A stretch of DNA of 64,000 nt, from the NCBI GenBank assembly GCA_020637335.1, contig JACJWC010000012.1, forward strand, positions 114,950 to 178,949. Reading direction: 5' to 3'. The stretch is from Acidobacteriota bacterium. GTDB taxonomy: Bacteria; Acidobacteriota; Holophagae; Acanthopleuribacterales; Acanthopleuribacteraceae. The notes under the pieces were generated by a model. That model was given only the letters and a program-made list of their open reading frames with translations. It searched no databases and was not told where the DNA came from. Position numbers and translations under genes: made by a program. Every line of letters starts with the position of its first letter. Within the stretch, counting starts at the first letter, position 1. Shown in pieces: positions 1 through 7,821 of this stretch.

Positions 1-2
1 TG

Positions 3-158
3 AGCAAATTGAGACAGTTGGTCAGCCAACTCAGCGATCTGCACATCCAGGAACTTGCGGAATGGGTAAAGCACCTGGAGCGCACCATCCACGCCGGGGA
101 TGAAGCCGCATATCGCACACTGGTTGCCGAAAGCCAGATGGCTCTGACCCGCAATTAA
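3..158 (+). CDS. 3' end of an Hpt-like protein (partial)
   Basis: An open frame enters from the left edge and stops with TAA at 156-158, leaving 51 residues. The pattern (ELAEWVKHLE, then AGDEAAYRTL) looks like the last helix pair of a histidine phosphotransfer (Hpt) domain, where a conserved ELxxxxxxLE helix is followed by xGD and a final helix. The first two bases are TG, so an ATG one base outside the window is also possible; in that case this would be a complete 52-residue protein. The phosphorylatable histidine is not in view, so the assignment rests on the helix pattern alone. Confidence 0.4.
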   Translation, partial: SKLRQLVSQLSDLHIQELAEWVKHLERTIHAGDEAAYRTLVAESQMALTRN

Positions 159-244
159 TATCACCCTCCGGCCCACCAAAACCAGAGCCCGGTTTATGCA
201 ATTGGCCAATCCGCACGAAGAGAAATGCAGCTGGTCCATTTCTC

Positions 245-1318
245 TTGGCGGACAGACAACCCTTGAAACCTCTTTTCTCAATCATCACCTGTAGTATTGA
301 TCCCCAAAAATACGCAGCCTTTTGTCAAAACACGCGAACCCTATTTGCAGATACGGCCGAATGGATCTTGGTTGAACGGCCAGCCTCGCTAGCGCAGGGC
401 TACCAAACGGGTTTGGCGCGGGCAAAAGGGGAATACCTGATTTTCTGCCATGACGATATCAGCCTTGTGGATCCACAAATCCCGGCCTATCTCGAACAAG
501 ACCTTTTAGCATTGGACTTGGTCGGCGTGGCCGGCACATCGCGCTTGGTCGATGGCCACTGGATTTCTGCCGGGTTCCCCTATTTGCACGGACAGATCCT
601 ACACGTTAAGCCGGAGGGCTATCTTTATACCCAGTTTGGTTGCGGAGCAGACCCGCCCTTAGTCACGGGTATCCAGGCGCTGGATGGCGTTTTTTTTGCC
701 TGCCGCCGCGCTCTGGCCGAATCCATCCCTTTTGATTCGCAACATTTCGATGGCTTTCATCTTTACGATCTGGATTTCAGCTTCTCGGCCTTTATAGCCG
801 GTTACCAGCTAGGTGTGGACCAGCGCTTAGGCCTAATTCACCAATCGGGTGGCCGTTATGATCAGAATTGGCGAAAGTACCGCCTGCGTTTTGAACGCAT
901 TCATCGCAATCGTCTAGCGCCTGGCGTTCCTGCTCTAAATTACTGGAAAAACAAAACCTATAACGGATTAGATGAGGCAGAAGCCACCCTGTGTCGCGCA
1001 TCACAGACCAAACGAGTTCGATTCAAAAAACACGAAGTGCGCCTGGCCCGGGGCGCCGAAACTTGGCAGAAAACAGATGTTCATGCCCTGGCCAAGGAAC
1101 CATGCGATTTTGTCATCGCCGAACCCTCAACCACCATTTCGCTTCTGCTCCAAGTGGCAGCGGCCGATGCCGTTTTCCTCATCCACGGCAACTTCGACCC
1201 ACAAAGCTATTGGCAACTGAATGCACATCAGTGGACAGACTGCCAGCCCGTTGCTGCTGTCCCCAATCACCTGCTGATCCAACGCCGAAGCATGGACGCC
1301 AAACCCACTTTCCCGTAA
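245..1318 (+). CDS. Glycosyltransferase, StrF/GT2-like
   Basis: A cytoplasmic GT-A fold glycosyltransferase of the StrF-like family is likely. Residues 10-20 (FSIITCSID) form the nucleotide-binding first strand. A DxD-like acidic motif (FCHDDISL) lies near residue 75. Near 150-200 are the acceptor-side motifs LDGVFFACRR and FDGFHLYDLDF, followed by an HQSGG histidine typical of this group. The start is TTG at 245, with no good ATG in frame. The stop is 9 bp before a GT41-type transferase, so the two probably form a glycosylation operon. The last 100 residues match nothing I know. Donor and acceptor are unknown. Confidence 0.75.
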   Translation: MADRQPLKPLFSIITCSIDPQKYAAFCQNTRTLFADTAEWILVERPASLAQGYQTGLARAKGEYLIFCHDDISLVDPQIPAYLEQDLLALDLVGVAGTSRLVDGHWISAGFPYLHGQILHVKPEGYLYTQFGCGADPPLVTGIQALDGVFFACRRALAESIPFDSQHFDGFHLYDLDFSFSAFIAGYQLGVDQRLGLIHQSGGRYDQNWRKYRLRFERIHRNRLAPGVPALNYWKNKTYNGLDEAEATLCRASQTKRVRFKKHEVRLARGAETWQKTDVHALAKEPCDFVIAEPSTTISLLLQVAAADAVFLIHGNFDPQSYWQLNAHQWTDCQPVAAVPNHLLIQRRSMDAKPTFP

Positions 1319-1327
1319 GCTGGGCTC

Positions 1328-3394
1328 ATGCACGACCAAACCCTGCCCTCCGGTTTACATAAATGCGCCCAATGGGTTTCAGCTAGCCAATGGAATCAAG
1401 CCTATGACGCCATCGAACGCTTCCTTCAGCACAATCCACCCCATCCCGACGCATTCAATTTGTTGGCGGCCATTTGGCGTGCCCGCGGCAATTTCCAGCA
1501 GGCTGAGCAAGCTCTTTTGCGCGCGCAAAACCTGGCCCCTGATGATGCGCTGATTACCGTCAACCTCGCATTTTTGCGCATGGAAAACCAGCAATTGCCG
1601 TCGGCCCTTGAAACCTGCCTGAAGGCGACTCAGCTCGACCCTCAATTTGCACCGGCTTTCGCGCTACTCGGTTCGCTGAATTTACAACTTGGGCATATCG
1701 AAAGGGCGAAACCTGCTCTTGAACGGGCGCTCGCCCTGGACCCCCAAATGCCCGATGCTTGGAATTATTTAGGTATCCTGCACCGTCAGAACGGAGATTT
1801 CGACGCGGCGGAATCTTGCTTTAAAACCTGTTTGGAACGCCAGCCCCAGCATCTGGCCGGTTTAAACAATTTGGGTATTTTGTACCTGCACCAAGATCGG
1901 GCCACTGAAGCCAAACACGTCTTGGAACAGGCAAGCCAATTCCATCCCCAATCGCCCGAGGTCTGGGCCCATTTAGGCCAAACATATCAATTGTTAAACG
2001 AAAACACCGCTGCGGCGCGCGCTTATCAGCAGGCTTCCGCCTTGGAACCCGAAAACCCTTTGGCGCGTTGGCGCGAAGCGAACCTGTGCCCAATCATTCC
2101 AGAGGGCGAAGCCTCTATTAACAGTTGGCGCCGCCGCTATGCTGCCAAACTGGGGGCTTTACCCGAACTCGATCTCGATCAGTTGGGTCAGCGCCTGATC
2201 GGCAGTCAAGCACAATTGCCGTTCCATCTGCTTTATCACGGGAAAAGTAACTTAACGCTGCGGAGAAGCTATTTCAGCAAAATCAAAGTCGCAGATACGT
2301 TTGTGCCGCGAGCACGAAAGGGCCCATTACGTATCGGATTCTTGGTGACCTCAGGCCACGAATCGATTTTCCTGACCTGCACACGTGGGTTAATCGACCA
2401 GTGGGACCCGCAAAAGGCCCAATTGGTGCTGATTGGCGCACCCGGTTCCCGCGAGATGCTGCTTCCGGATGGGCCGAAATCTTCAGTCACGTGGCTCGAA
2501 TTGCCTGCTCATTTGCCGCATGCAATCGATACCCTGCGCCACCAGAACTTGGATCTGATCTATTTCTGGGAGATCGGCAGCGATGCGTTCAATTTTTTCT
2601 TACCCCAATTCCGGGTAGCTCCCGTTCAGGTCACTTCCTGGGGCACCCCCGAATCGACCGCTATGGCTGCCGTCGACGCCTTCCTTTCCTGCTCGCCCTG
2701 GCATCATGCCGAGGAACCGTTCCACGAACGCCTGGTGCTTTTAGATCGTATCCCGGCCTATTTTTCGCGACCACCGGAACCTGACCCAATTGACCTGAAC
2801 AAACTGGGCATTGATCCAAAACGGCCCTTTGTGTTTTGTCCGCAAAGTCCATTTAAATTGCACCCGGATTTCGACCCAACATTGGCTTATCTCGCAGATA
2901 CAGAACCGGACCTGCAAATCGTCTTGAGTCAGGGTAGCCAACCGGCCTGGACCGAGTTTTTGCGCCGCCGCCTTTTGGCCAAGTGGCCACAGGACCGCCA
3001 ACCTCCACACTTCGTTCCCCGCCTGGCCTTGCCCCAATTCCTGTTCCTGGCCCAATCAGCGGCTGCGGTCTTGGATTCGTTCTATTTCACAGGTGGCGCC
3101 AGCAGTTACCAGATGTTGGCAGCCGGCATTCCGATTATTACCTGGCCCGGTCAATCCATACGCAGCCGGTTCACCTACGCTTATTATCGGCAAATGTGTG
3201 TTTTAGATGGTGTTGTGGATTCGGTGGACCTGTATCAGAAAAAGGTTTTGGCCTGGATCCACCATCCCGAACAAAGAAAGGTTTTAAGCGATCAATTGTT
3301 GGCCCAACGCCACACGTGGCTTGAGGATGAAGGCGCAGCCAGACAATTCCAACAAACCCTCATCGATTTAGGGCAAGCCGGCCGAGAAAGTTAA
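1328..3394 (+). CDS. TPR-containing GT41 (O-GlcNAc transferase-type) glycosyltransferase
   Basis: About residues 1-260 are tandem tetratricopeptide repeats (for example AWNYLGILHRQNGDFDAAES). The C-terminal half resembles the SPINDLY/OGT catalytic domain: a first Rossmann lobe beginning RKGPLRIGFLVTSG near 335, a region GTPESTAMAAVDAFLS where eukaryotic OGT has GHPGTSG, and a nucleotide-binding end ASSYQMLAAGIPIITWPG near 590. Family members attach a sugar to Ser/Thr of proteins, and bacterial members often modify flagellin or adhesins. The gene follows another glycosyltransferase by 9 bp. Substrate is unknown; no flagellin gene is in this window. Confidence 0.85.
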   Translation: MHDQTLPSGLHKCAQWVSASQWNQAYDAIERFLQHNPPHPDAFNLLAAIWRARGNFQQAEQALLRAQNLAPDDALITVNLAFLRMENQQLPSALETCLKATQLDPQFAPAFALLGSLNLQLGHIERAKPALERALALDPQMPDAWNYLGILHRQNGDFDAAESCFKTCLERQPQHLAGLNNLGILYLHQDRATEAKHVLEQASQFHPQSPEVWAHLGQTYQLLNENTAAARAYQQASALEPENPLARWREANLCPIIPEGEASINSWRRRYAAKLGALPELDLDQLGQRLIGSQAQLPFHLLYHGKSNLTLRRSYFSKIKVADTFVPRARKGPLRIGFLVTSGHESIFLTCTRGLIDQWDPQKAQLVLIGAPGSREMLLPDGPKSSVTWLELPAHLPHAIDTLRHQNLDLIYFWEIGSDAFNFFLPQFRVAPVQVTSWGTPESTAMAAVDAFLSCSPWHHAEEPFHERLVLLDRIPAYFSRPPEPDPIDLNKLGIDPKRPFVFCPQSPFKLHPDFDPTLAYLADTEPDLQIVLSQGSQPAWTEFLRRRLLAKWPQDRQPPHFVPRLALPQFLFLAQSAAAVLDSFYFTGGASSYQMLAAGIPIITWPGQSIRSRFTYAYYRQMCVLDGVVDSVDLYQKKVLAWIHHPEQRKVLSDQLLAQRHTWLEDEGAARQFQQTLIDLGQAGRES

Positions 3395-3401
3395 AATCCG
3401 G

Positions 3402-4289
3402 CTAATCTTTTCCCGGAATAACGGTCATTTTTTTGTCCAGGGCTTTTTGGCAACGCTCAATTTGACGGGTCAACAGCGAACGATCGCGAAACCATTCGGG
3501 ATTTGGCACGGCATCAGCGAGAGCGTCTGGCGGTTTGGCGAACTGGAGATGGTCGGGTAAATAAAAGTCCGCATTTTCGCGGGTCAGTTTCTCAAGGGTT
3601 GATGCAAAATCCTGGGCAACTTGGGGGTAGAGGGCGTTGTTGTGGATTTCGGCGTCGTCCAATAGCGAGAGGCTGGCCTGAAAGAAAAAGGTTTTTCCTG
3701 TTTTGGCATCTTCGTAGCGCCAACTGGTGCTGCCCGGTGTGTGGCCGGGGGTTGCCACCGCTTCAACGGTGAGTTGACCGCATTGGATATGGTCACCGTT
3801 TTTCACACCGCGTACCCGGTTAACAGGGGCAAATAGTAGGCGATCCCCAAAGACATGATCGTTTTTGCCGCCTGAGAGAAGAAGGGACGTATCGCCAAAG
3901 CCGGCCACCACTTCCGCTTGGGTTTCGGCCTGAATGGATTGGGCACCACCTGCGTGGTCAAAATGGGCCTGGGTAATCAATAAATAGTGAATCTTGGCTG
4001 GATCAAAGCCCAACTGGCGGATGTTGTCGAAAACCAAGGACACATTTTCGGCCATGCCCACATTGATCAAGATCAGACCCGCTTCATCGACCAGCAGGTA
4101 AGCTGTCAGTTCCGCGCCGCCCACATAATACACAGAACCTTCAATCGCAAAGGGTGCTTGTTGCTGAGTCCAATCAGCAGGGGGCCAATCCTCGCCCCAG
4201 CGACATGAGAAACTCAAAAGAATCATCAGGCAAACCGACATGCAAGCCCCCAACAAATTGGCTAGTCGGCAGCCTAACAGAAGTTTCAA
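3402..4289 (-). CDS. Subclass B3 metallo-beta-lactamase-fold hydrolase, Gln at first zinc-ligand position
   Basis: The order of motifs fits subclass B3 metallo-beta-lactamases: a WxxPxxPFxI-type N-terminus, YYVGG, GLILIN, then Q107-A-H109-F-D111-H112, GHTPGST with H183, a SLS triplet near 206, and a final zinc-ligand candidate H247 in LPDH. The first ligand of the usual HxHxDH motif is Gln, as in GOB-type enzymes. A hydrophobic leader ends at SFSC (Cys29), so it is probably a periplasmic lipoprotein. Start: TTG at 4289; an ATG at 4241 has a better GGGGGC ribosome site and leaves Cys near residue 13. It lies 28 bp downstream of the frameshifted SnoaL-like gene on the same strand. Beta-lactam hydrolysis is possible but unproven. 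Confidence 0.8.
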   Translation of the reverse strand: MKLLLGCRLANLLGACMSVCLMILLSFSCRWGEDWPPADWTQQQAPFAIEGSVYYVGGAELTAYLLVDEAGLILINVGMAENVSLVFDNIRQLGFDPAKIHYLLITQAHFDHAGGAQSIQAETQAEVVAGFGDTSLLLSGGKNDHVFGDRLLFAPVNRVRGVKNGDHIQCGQLTVEAVATPGHTPGSTSWRYEDAKTGKTFFFQASLSLLDDAEIHNNALYPQVAQDFASTLEKLTRENADFYLPDHLQFAKPPDALADAVPNPEWFRDRSLLTRQIERCQKALDKKMTVIPGKD

Positions 4290-4317
4290 TTGAAAAGTAA
4301 ATTTTGAGATTTAGCTG

Positions 4318-4733
4318 TCAGGGCGGATCACAGGCTTCGGCATCGTAGTACCAAACATTGAGAATCTTATCGCCGCGAAATTCATAAACGGCAACCGAAC
4401 ATTGAGCGCGCTCCTGACCCTCAACCGTTCGCGAACATTTTTCGACCGTGGTGACAAAACGACCCTGACGGGTCATTTGCGTTCGTTCGCAATGCGGCTG
4501 GTAGCTCAAAGACCCAAGATAATCGGTCATGGTTTTTCCAGGGCATCAACGCCCTCCGTTTCCACATGGACTTGACTGCCTTGAACGAACATCCAACGCA
4601 CTTCCGGGTCGACCATGGTCAACATCTTTTCTACGTTTTTTTCGTTGTAAGCCGCAATGAAGTCAGTAACGGTTTGCATCGAATCTGCTGCAAACAACCC
4701 CCTTAAAAAAAATGACAGATGGAAAATTAACAT
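4318..4733 (-). pseudogene. SnoaL/NTF2-like exported protein, frameshifted
   Basis: Two adjoining frames (4527-4733 and 4318-4530) make one NTF2-like domain. The first has an AGGAG site, a signal-like leader (HLSFFLRGLFAADS) and the helix QTVTDFIAAYNEKN, then strand VRWMFVQGS. The second carries the remaining strands (GRFVTTVEK, CSVAVYEF, KILNVWYYDAEAC). The break is in a run of five A residues (minus strand) just before an ATGA stop/start overlap. One extra A, or a -1 slip at GAA AAA C, would join them as DALEKTMTDYL. It may be a sequencing error, a fresh mutation or a recoding site. It sits upstream of the B3-type hydrolase. No enzymatic residues can be assigned. Confidence 0.65.
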
Positions 4734-4811
4734 TCAGACTCCTAATGGATAATTTTGATAGGCACAGATGCTTGGAAAACGGCTGACTTTCCCGGTTTTA
4801 GATTTCTCCCC

Positions 4812-4840
4812 TTGTTGGTCTTACGGCAGATGCTTATATT
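4812..4840 (+). promoter_or_regulatory. Sigma70-type promoter for the DUF2158 gene
   Basis: TTGTTG at 4812-4817 and TATATT at 4835-4840 are separated by 17 bp. The start codon of the next gene is at 4874, preceded by GGAGG. Confidence 0.5.
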
Positions 4841-4873
4841 GTAAATGTAAGGGTATACGACCCGGAGGGCAGC

Positions 4874-5098
4874 ATGGACCTATTAATTGGCGACTTTGTC
4901 CGGCATAAAGAGGGCGGCCCAGCCATGACCCTGGTTTCAATCGTGGATCAAACCGCCACCTGTATCTGGTGGGACGAATTGCAGCGCATCTATGTCCAGC
5001 GCGATTTCCCCCTTGAATCCTTGGAAGCCGTAACCGCCCAATTTGCAGGGCCCGCCATGGATGCCAATGAGGCCGTCCAGGAACCCCTCGAAGATTGA
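4874..5098 (+). CDS. DUF2158 (YodC-like) small protein
   Basis: The first 52 residues follow the DUF2158/YodC pattern: IGDFVRHKEGGPAMTLVSI, a cysteine-tryptophan strand (TCIWWDE), then FPLESLE. These are small beta-rich cytoplasmic proteins of unknown function, usually 55-75 residues. A 20-residue acidic tail follows. GGAGG is 6-7 bases before the ATG. It stands alone with its own promoter-like sequence and is followed by a small GC hairpin. Confidence 0.8.
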   Translation: MDLLIGDFVRHKEGGPAMTLVSIVDQTATCIWWDELQRIYVQRDFPLESLEAVTAQFAGPAMDANEAVQEPLED

Positions 5099-5477
5099 GT
5101 TGTTGTGCCGGTTGTTTACCCGTGGTTGGGGCGACGCCCCATTCATATTCGACTTAAGGCTGCCAAGGAACAAAGCCACGGCTTGCGACAACACTGAACC
5201 AGGCTCAAAGGGGCGTTAAACATTTTGGAGTGCACAGGCCTGGGCGCTTTCAGACAAATGCTGGCATTACGCAAAGCGATCACTGGAACATTAACGCCAA
5301 ACGCCCTCTCACTGAAACCTTTGTTATCCCATAACCCTAATAAATTTCAAGAATCGCTCCAGGGTAATATATGATCCACGCCAGCATTTCGCTTTTTCTT
5401 GAATACAATGCCATAAGCCTCATCAAGGTTTTCTGTTTTATTTATCTCAAATCCTTAACCCACCCCAAAGAGAATCT
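5099..5477. other. Gene-free interval with nested inverted repeats
   Basis: No credible coding frame. A short hairpin (TGGGGC/GCCCCA, 5127-5141) follows the DUF2158 gene and may be a weak terminator. Further on are nested complementary arms: GGCGTTAA 5212-5219 with TTAACGCC 5291-5298, CGCTTT 5245-5250 with AAAGCG 5273-5278, and AATG/CATT around 5257-5268. A palindrome CAGGCCTG is at 5235-5242. The remainder up to 5477 is AT-rich and presumably holds the promoter of the next small gene. Confidence 0.4.
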
Positions 5478-5741
5478 ATGGAAGTTTTTATCTACGCAAA
5501 ACGGGAACGCAAACTGGACCGGGACCTTCTTGAAGAACAAATTGAGGAAATCCTGGGAAATGATGGCCTGGTCACTGGTGCCGGAAGCGGGCAGGAAGGA
5601 TGGAACATTGATATTCAAATCTATGAAAATACACAAGATTTGCTAACCAAAATATTCCAGACTCTAACCCAAGCCGGATTTACCACGGAAGATTACCTGG
5701 TCATTGACGGAAAAAGACAAGCGCCTTTCACCAAAATTTAG
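5478..5741 (+). CDS. Hypothetical small acidic protein
   Basis: An 87-residue soluble protein with no signal peptide or membrane segment and no family I recognise. It begins with a strand (MEVFIYAK), then a charged helix (DRDLLEEQIEEILG), a Gly-rich turn, strand WNIDIQIYE and a second helix (DLLTKIFQTLTQAG), giving a plausible alpha/beta ferredoxin-like pattern. AAAGAGA lies 5-6 bases before the ATG. I prefer this frame over an overlapping one (5371-5646), which has biased, non-protein-like composition. The next gene points the opposite way. Confidence 0.6.
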   Translation: MEVFIYAKRERKLDRDLLEEQIEEILGNDGLVTGAGSGQEGWNIDIQIYENTQDLLTKIFQTLTQAGFTTEDYLVIDGKRQAPFTKI

Positions 5742-5775
5742 GACCTGGAATAATGGGCGGTGGGGGTTTTCGCCC

Positions 5776-5801
5776 AAAAAAATTCTAAGCAGACCTGCCT
5801 A
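5776..5801 (-). terminator. Possible terminator of the 5825-6343 gene
   Basis: Read on the minus strand, a short hairpin (TAGGCAG / CTGCTTA, very small loop) is followed by a run of seven T residues. Confidence 0.4.
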
Positions 5802-5824
5802 AAATGGGCATAAATGCCTTCCCT

Positions 5825-6343
5825 TCAATAGTAATCCTCAAATAAACATTTTTCGATGGTGGCTTGCTCGGCCAGTTCTAATCGAACTCCCGGAACAACT
5901 AAATTCAAGTCGTCTTTACTCACCTCAAAAAAAGACTGACTCTCTAAAAAAAGTTTCAGGCGCATGGAAAGGCGGCCTAAATCCGGATTCATGAGCTGCC
6001 TTTCTACCACATGACCAAGAATGCCTTGTCGATTTTTGACCTGCCAAAAGGACAGCCAGAAACAATCAAGAATGAAACTGATCTTTAAAGAGCAGTGTTC
6101 CTTTTGGTCAGTGGTGCAAAAGGCAAAATCATTACAGCGTGAATAATTGAAGTCGGTATCATTAACCAATTCATAACCTTTTGCCAGTTTTTGTAAGTCG
6201 AAAAAAAATCGCTCGGAGTCCCAGCCCAAGACATATCCGTTAGGATAATCTCCTGCAAAAGCTGACTGTATTTTTTTCAACTCACGCGATTCCAAAACGC
6301 CTCCAACTGCCCTCCAGACCCTGAGATTAATAACATAAGCCAA
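5825..6343 (-). CDS. Hypothetical protein
   Basis: A soluble protein of up to 172 residues with no recognised domain. It is rich in aromatic residues and cysteines (CNDFAFC, SLKISFILDCFW). The start is uncertain: the frame opens with TTG at 6343, but TTG at 6295 has GGAGGC just upstream and would give about 156 residues. The overall style resembles immunity-like proteins, yet no toxin gene is nearby, so I make no functional claim. It is divergent from the acyltransferase operon. Confidence 0.5.
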   Translation of the reverse strand: MAYVINLRVWRAVGGVLESRELKKIQSAFAGDYPNGYVLGWDSERFFFDLQKLAKGYELVNDTDFNYSRCNDFAFCTTDQKEHCSLKISFILDCFWLSFWQVKNRQGILGHVVERQLMNPDLGRLSMRLKLFLESQSFFEVSKDDLNLVVPGVRLELAEQATIEKCLFEDYY

Positions 6344-6654
6344 ATACCTGTGAACAATCTGTTGAAGTGGTGACAGGTTTAATTACCAATAATAATAAAA
6401 TCGAATCCAAAATTATCAAGCTTGTCATAGCGGGCAAAACCGCCAAATTGACCATAATGTCAGCGCTTTTTTTGCTGTTGCAAGCGGTGTTGAAAGTAGC
6501 GGGTTTATTTAAGACAGAAGTCAGAATGATTGGAATTTCCAAAGCATTAGCTTTTGGGGGCCCAGTCCCACTCATGGACAAAAGAATCCTACTGGCGACA
6601 TGCAGACGAGCCTTGCTTTTTTGCGCCCGTAGAATCGGGCACAGGGAGGTTCTT
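6344..6654. other. Divergent intergenic region, no gene seen
   Basis: A 311-bp interval, AT-rich near 6380-6420. Open frames run through it on both strands, but their translations are low-complexity and unlike proteins. It must hold the promoters of the flanking genes, but I cannot pick convincing -35/-10 pairs. GGGAGG at 6644-6649 is the ribosome-binding site for 6655. Confidence 0.4.
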
Positions 6655-7821
6655 ATGCAAAGGCGATACGATTTGGATTGGTTACGCGTTCTGGCGATTT
6701 TGGCTCTGCATGTTTTCCATTGCGGCATGGCATTTAACACTTGGGGGTGGCACATCAAAAATGAACCGCTCACCGCCAGCCTCGATTTTCCTATGGCCTT
6801 CATGAGTACTTGGCGCATGCCGCTCCTGTTCCTGATCTCCGGGATTGGGACCATATTTGCTCTCGGCTCCCGCCAAATCCATGGGTTTGTGGTCGAACGC
6901 CATCGTCGTTTACTGTTCCCGCTTGCGGTTGGCATGCTCTTTGTCATTCCGCCTCAGGTCTATTACGAACGCCTGTTTCAAGGTCAAACCTATAGTTTTT
7001 CAACGTTTTACAGCAGCTTATTCAGCGGCGTTCCCTATCCTGAAGGCAACCTGAGTTGGCACCACCTCTGGTTCGTTGCCTATCTCTTTGTTTATGCCCT
7101 GCTTTCGCTTCCGCTCTTGGCCTGGCTGAAAAAGCCCAACAACGTTCGACTCACCCGGATCAGAGCCTTTTTCTCCGTCGGGTCGCGTATCTATTGGCTT
7201 TTCCTGCCAATTGCCTTAGTGAACTTGAGCCTGCGCGCCTATTGGCCAACCCGCAACGATCTGATTCACGATTGGGCCAATTTCTGCTTCCACCTGGTCC
7301 TGTTCTGGATGGGGCTTTTTATCGGAACCTTTCCCGGCATCTGGGATAGGATTGTCCTCTTGCGCCGGCGCTCGCTAGAATTGGGCCTCATCACCCTGCT
7401 CATCCTGATGATCGACGATTTGCTGGGTGTGGATGGCGGCTATATCTACCCGGTTGAACAGAGTCTGCGCAGCGGATTGACCCTGTTTTGGGTTCTGGCC
7501 ATTTTGGGCTACGGACGCCAGTACCTCTCGTTCAGCAACCGCTTCCTGCGATATGCCAACGAGGGCATTTATCCGTTTTATATCCTGCACCAAACCGTTA
7601 TCGTGATTATGGGCTATTACGTGATTCAATGGCCATTAACACTTTGGCCCAAATTCCTTATTTTGACGATCTTGAGTTTTTCAGGAACCGTGGCCCTTTA
7701 CGAAGTGTTAATCCGCAGATGCAATTTTATTCGACCCCTCTTCGGGCTTAAACTGAGGCAAACCCCACCTACGGAATCCCGGTCTGTGTCTGTTGAGACC
7801 CAATTGAAGGAAGCCATTTGA
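6655..7821 (+). CDS. Acyltransferase 3 family membrane protein
   Basis: A 388-residue integral membrane O-acyltransferase (OafA/OpgC-like). The N-terminal signature RRYDLDWLRVLAILALHVFHCG carries the family's essential histidine in the first membrane helix. Another nine or so hydrophobic segments follow, with a conserved arginine region (FMSTWRMPLLFLISG) near 45. Such enzymes transfer acyl groups to exported glycans. The start is the ATG at 6655 with AGGGAGG upstream; the frame stays open further up but reads as non-protein. Its TGA overlaps the TTG of the kinase gene (TTGA), so acyltransferase, kinase and regulator are translationally coupled. Confidence 0.85.
   Translation: MQRRYDLDWLRVLAILALHVFHCGMAFNTWGWHIKNEPLTASLDFPMAFMSTWRMPLLFLISGIGTIFALGSRQIHGFVVERHRRLLFPLAVGMLFVIPPQVYYERLFQGQTYSFSTFYSSLFSGVPYPEGNLSWHHLWFVAYLFVYALLSLPLLAWLKKPNNVRLTRIRAFFSVGSRIYWLFLPIALVNLSLRAYWPTRNDLIHDWANFCFHLVLFWMGLFIGTFPGIWDRIVLLRRRSLELGLITLLILMIDDLLGVDGGYIYPVEQSLRSGLTLFWVLAILGYGRQYLSFSNRFLRYANEGIYPFYILHQTVIVIMGYYVIQWPLTLWPKFLILTILSFSGTVALYEVLIRRCNFIRPLFGLKLRQTPPTESRSVSVETQLKEAI

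Noticed and set aside
5371..5646. A 91-codon frame overlapping the 5478-5741 gene
   Set aside because: Overlaps most of the better-looking frame and reads through an AT-rich leader.
6367..6654. N-terminal extension of the acyltransferase frame
   Set aside because: The 96 extra residues are low in protein character; the family signature begins right after ATG 6655, which has a GGGAGG site.
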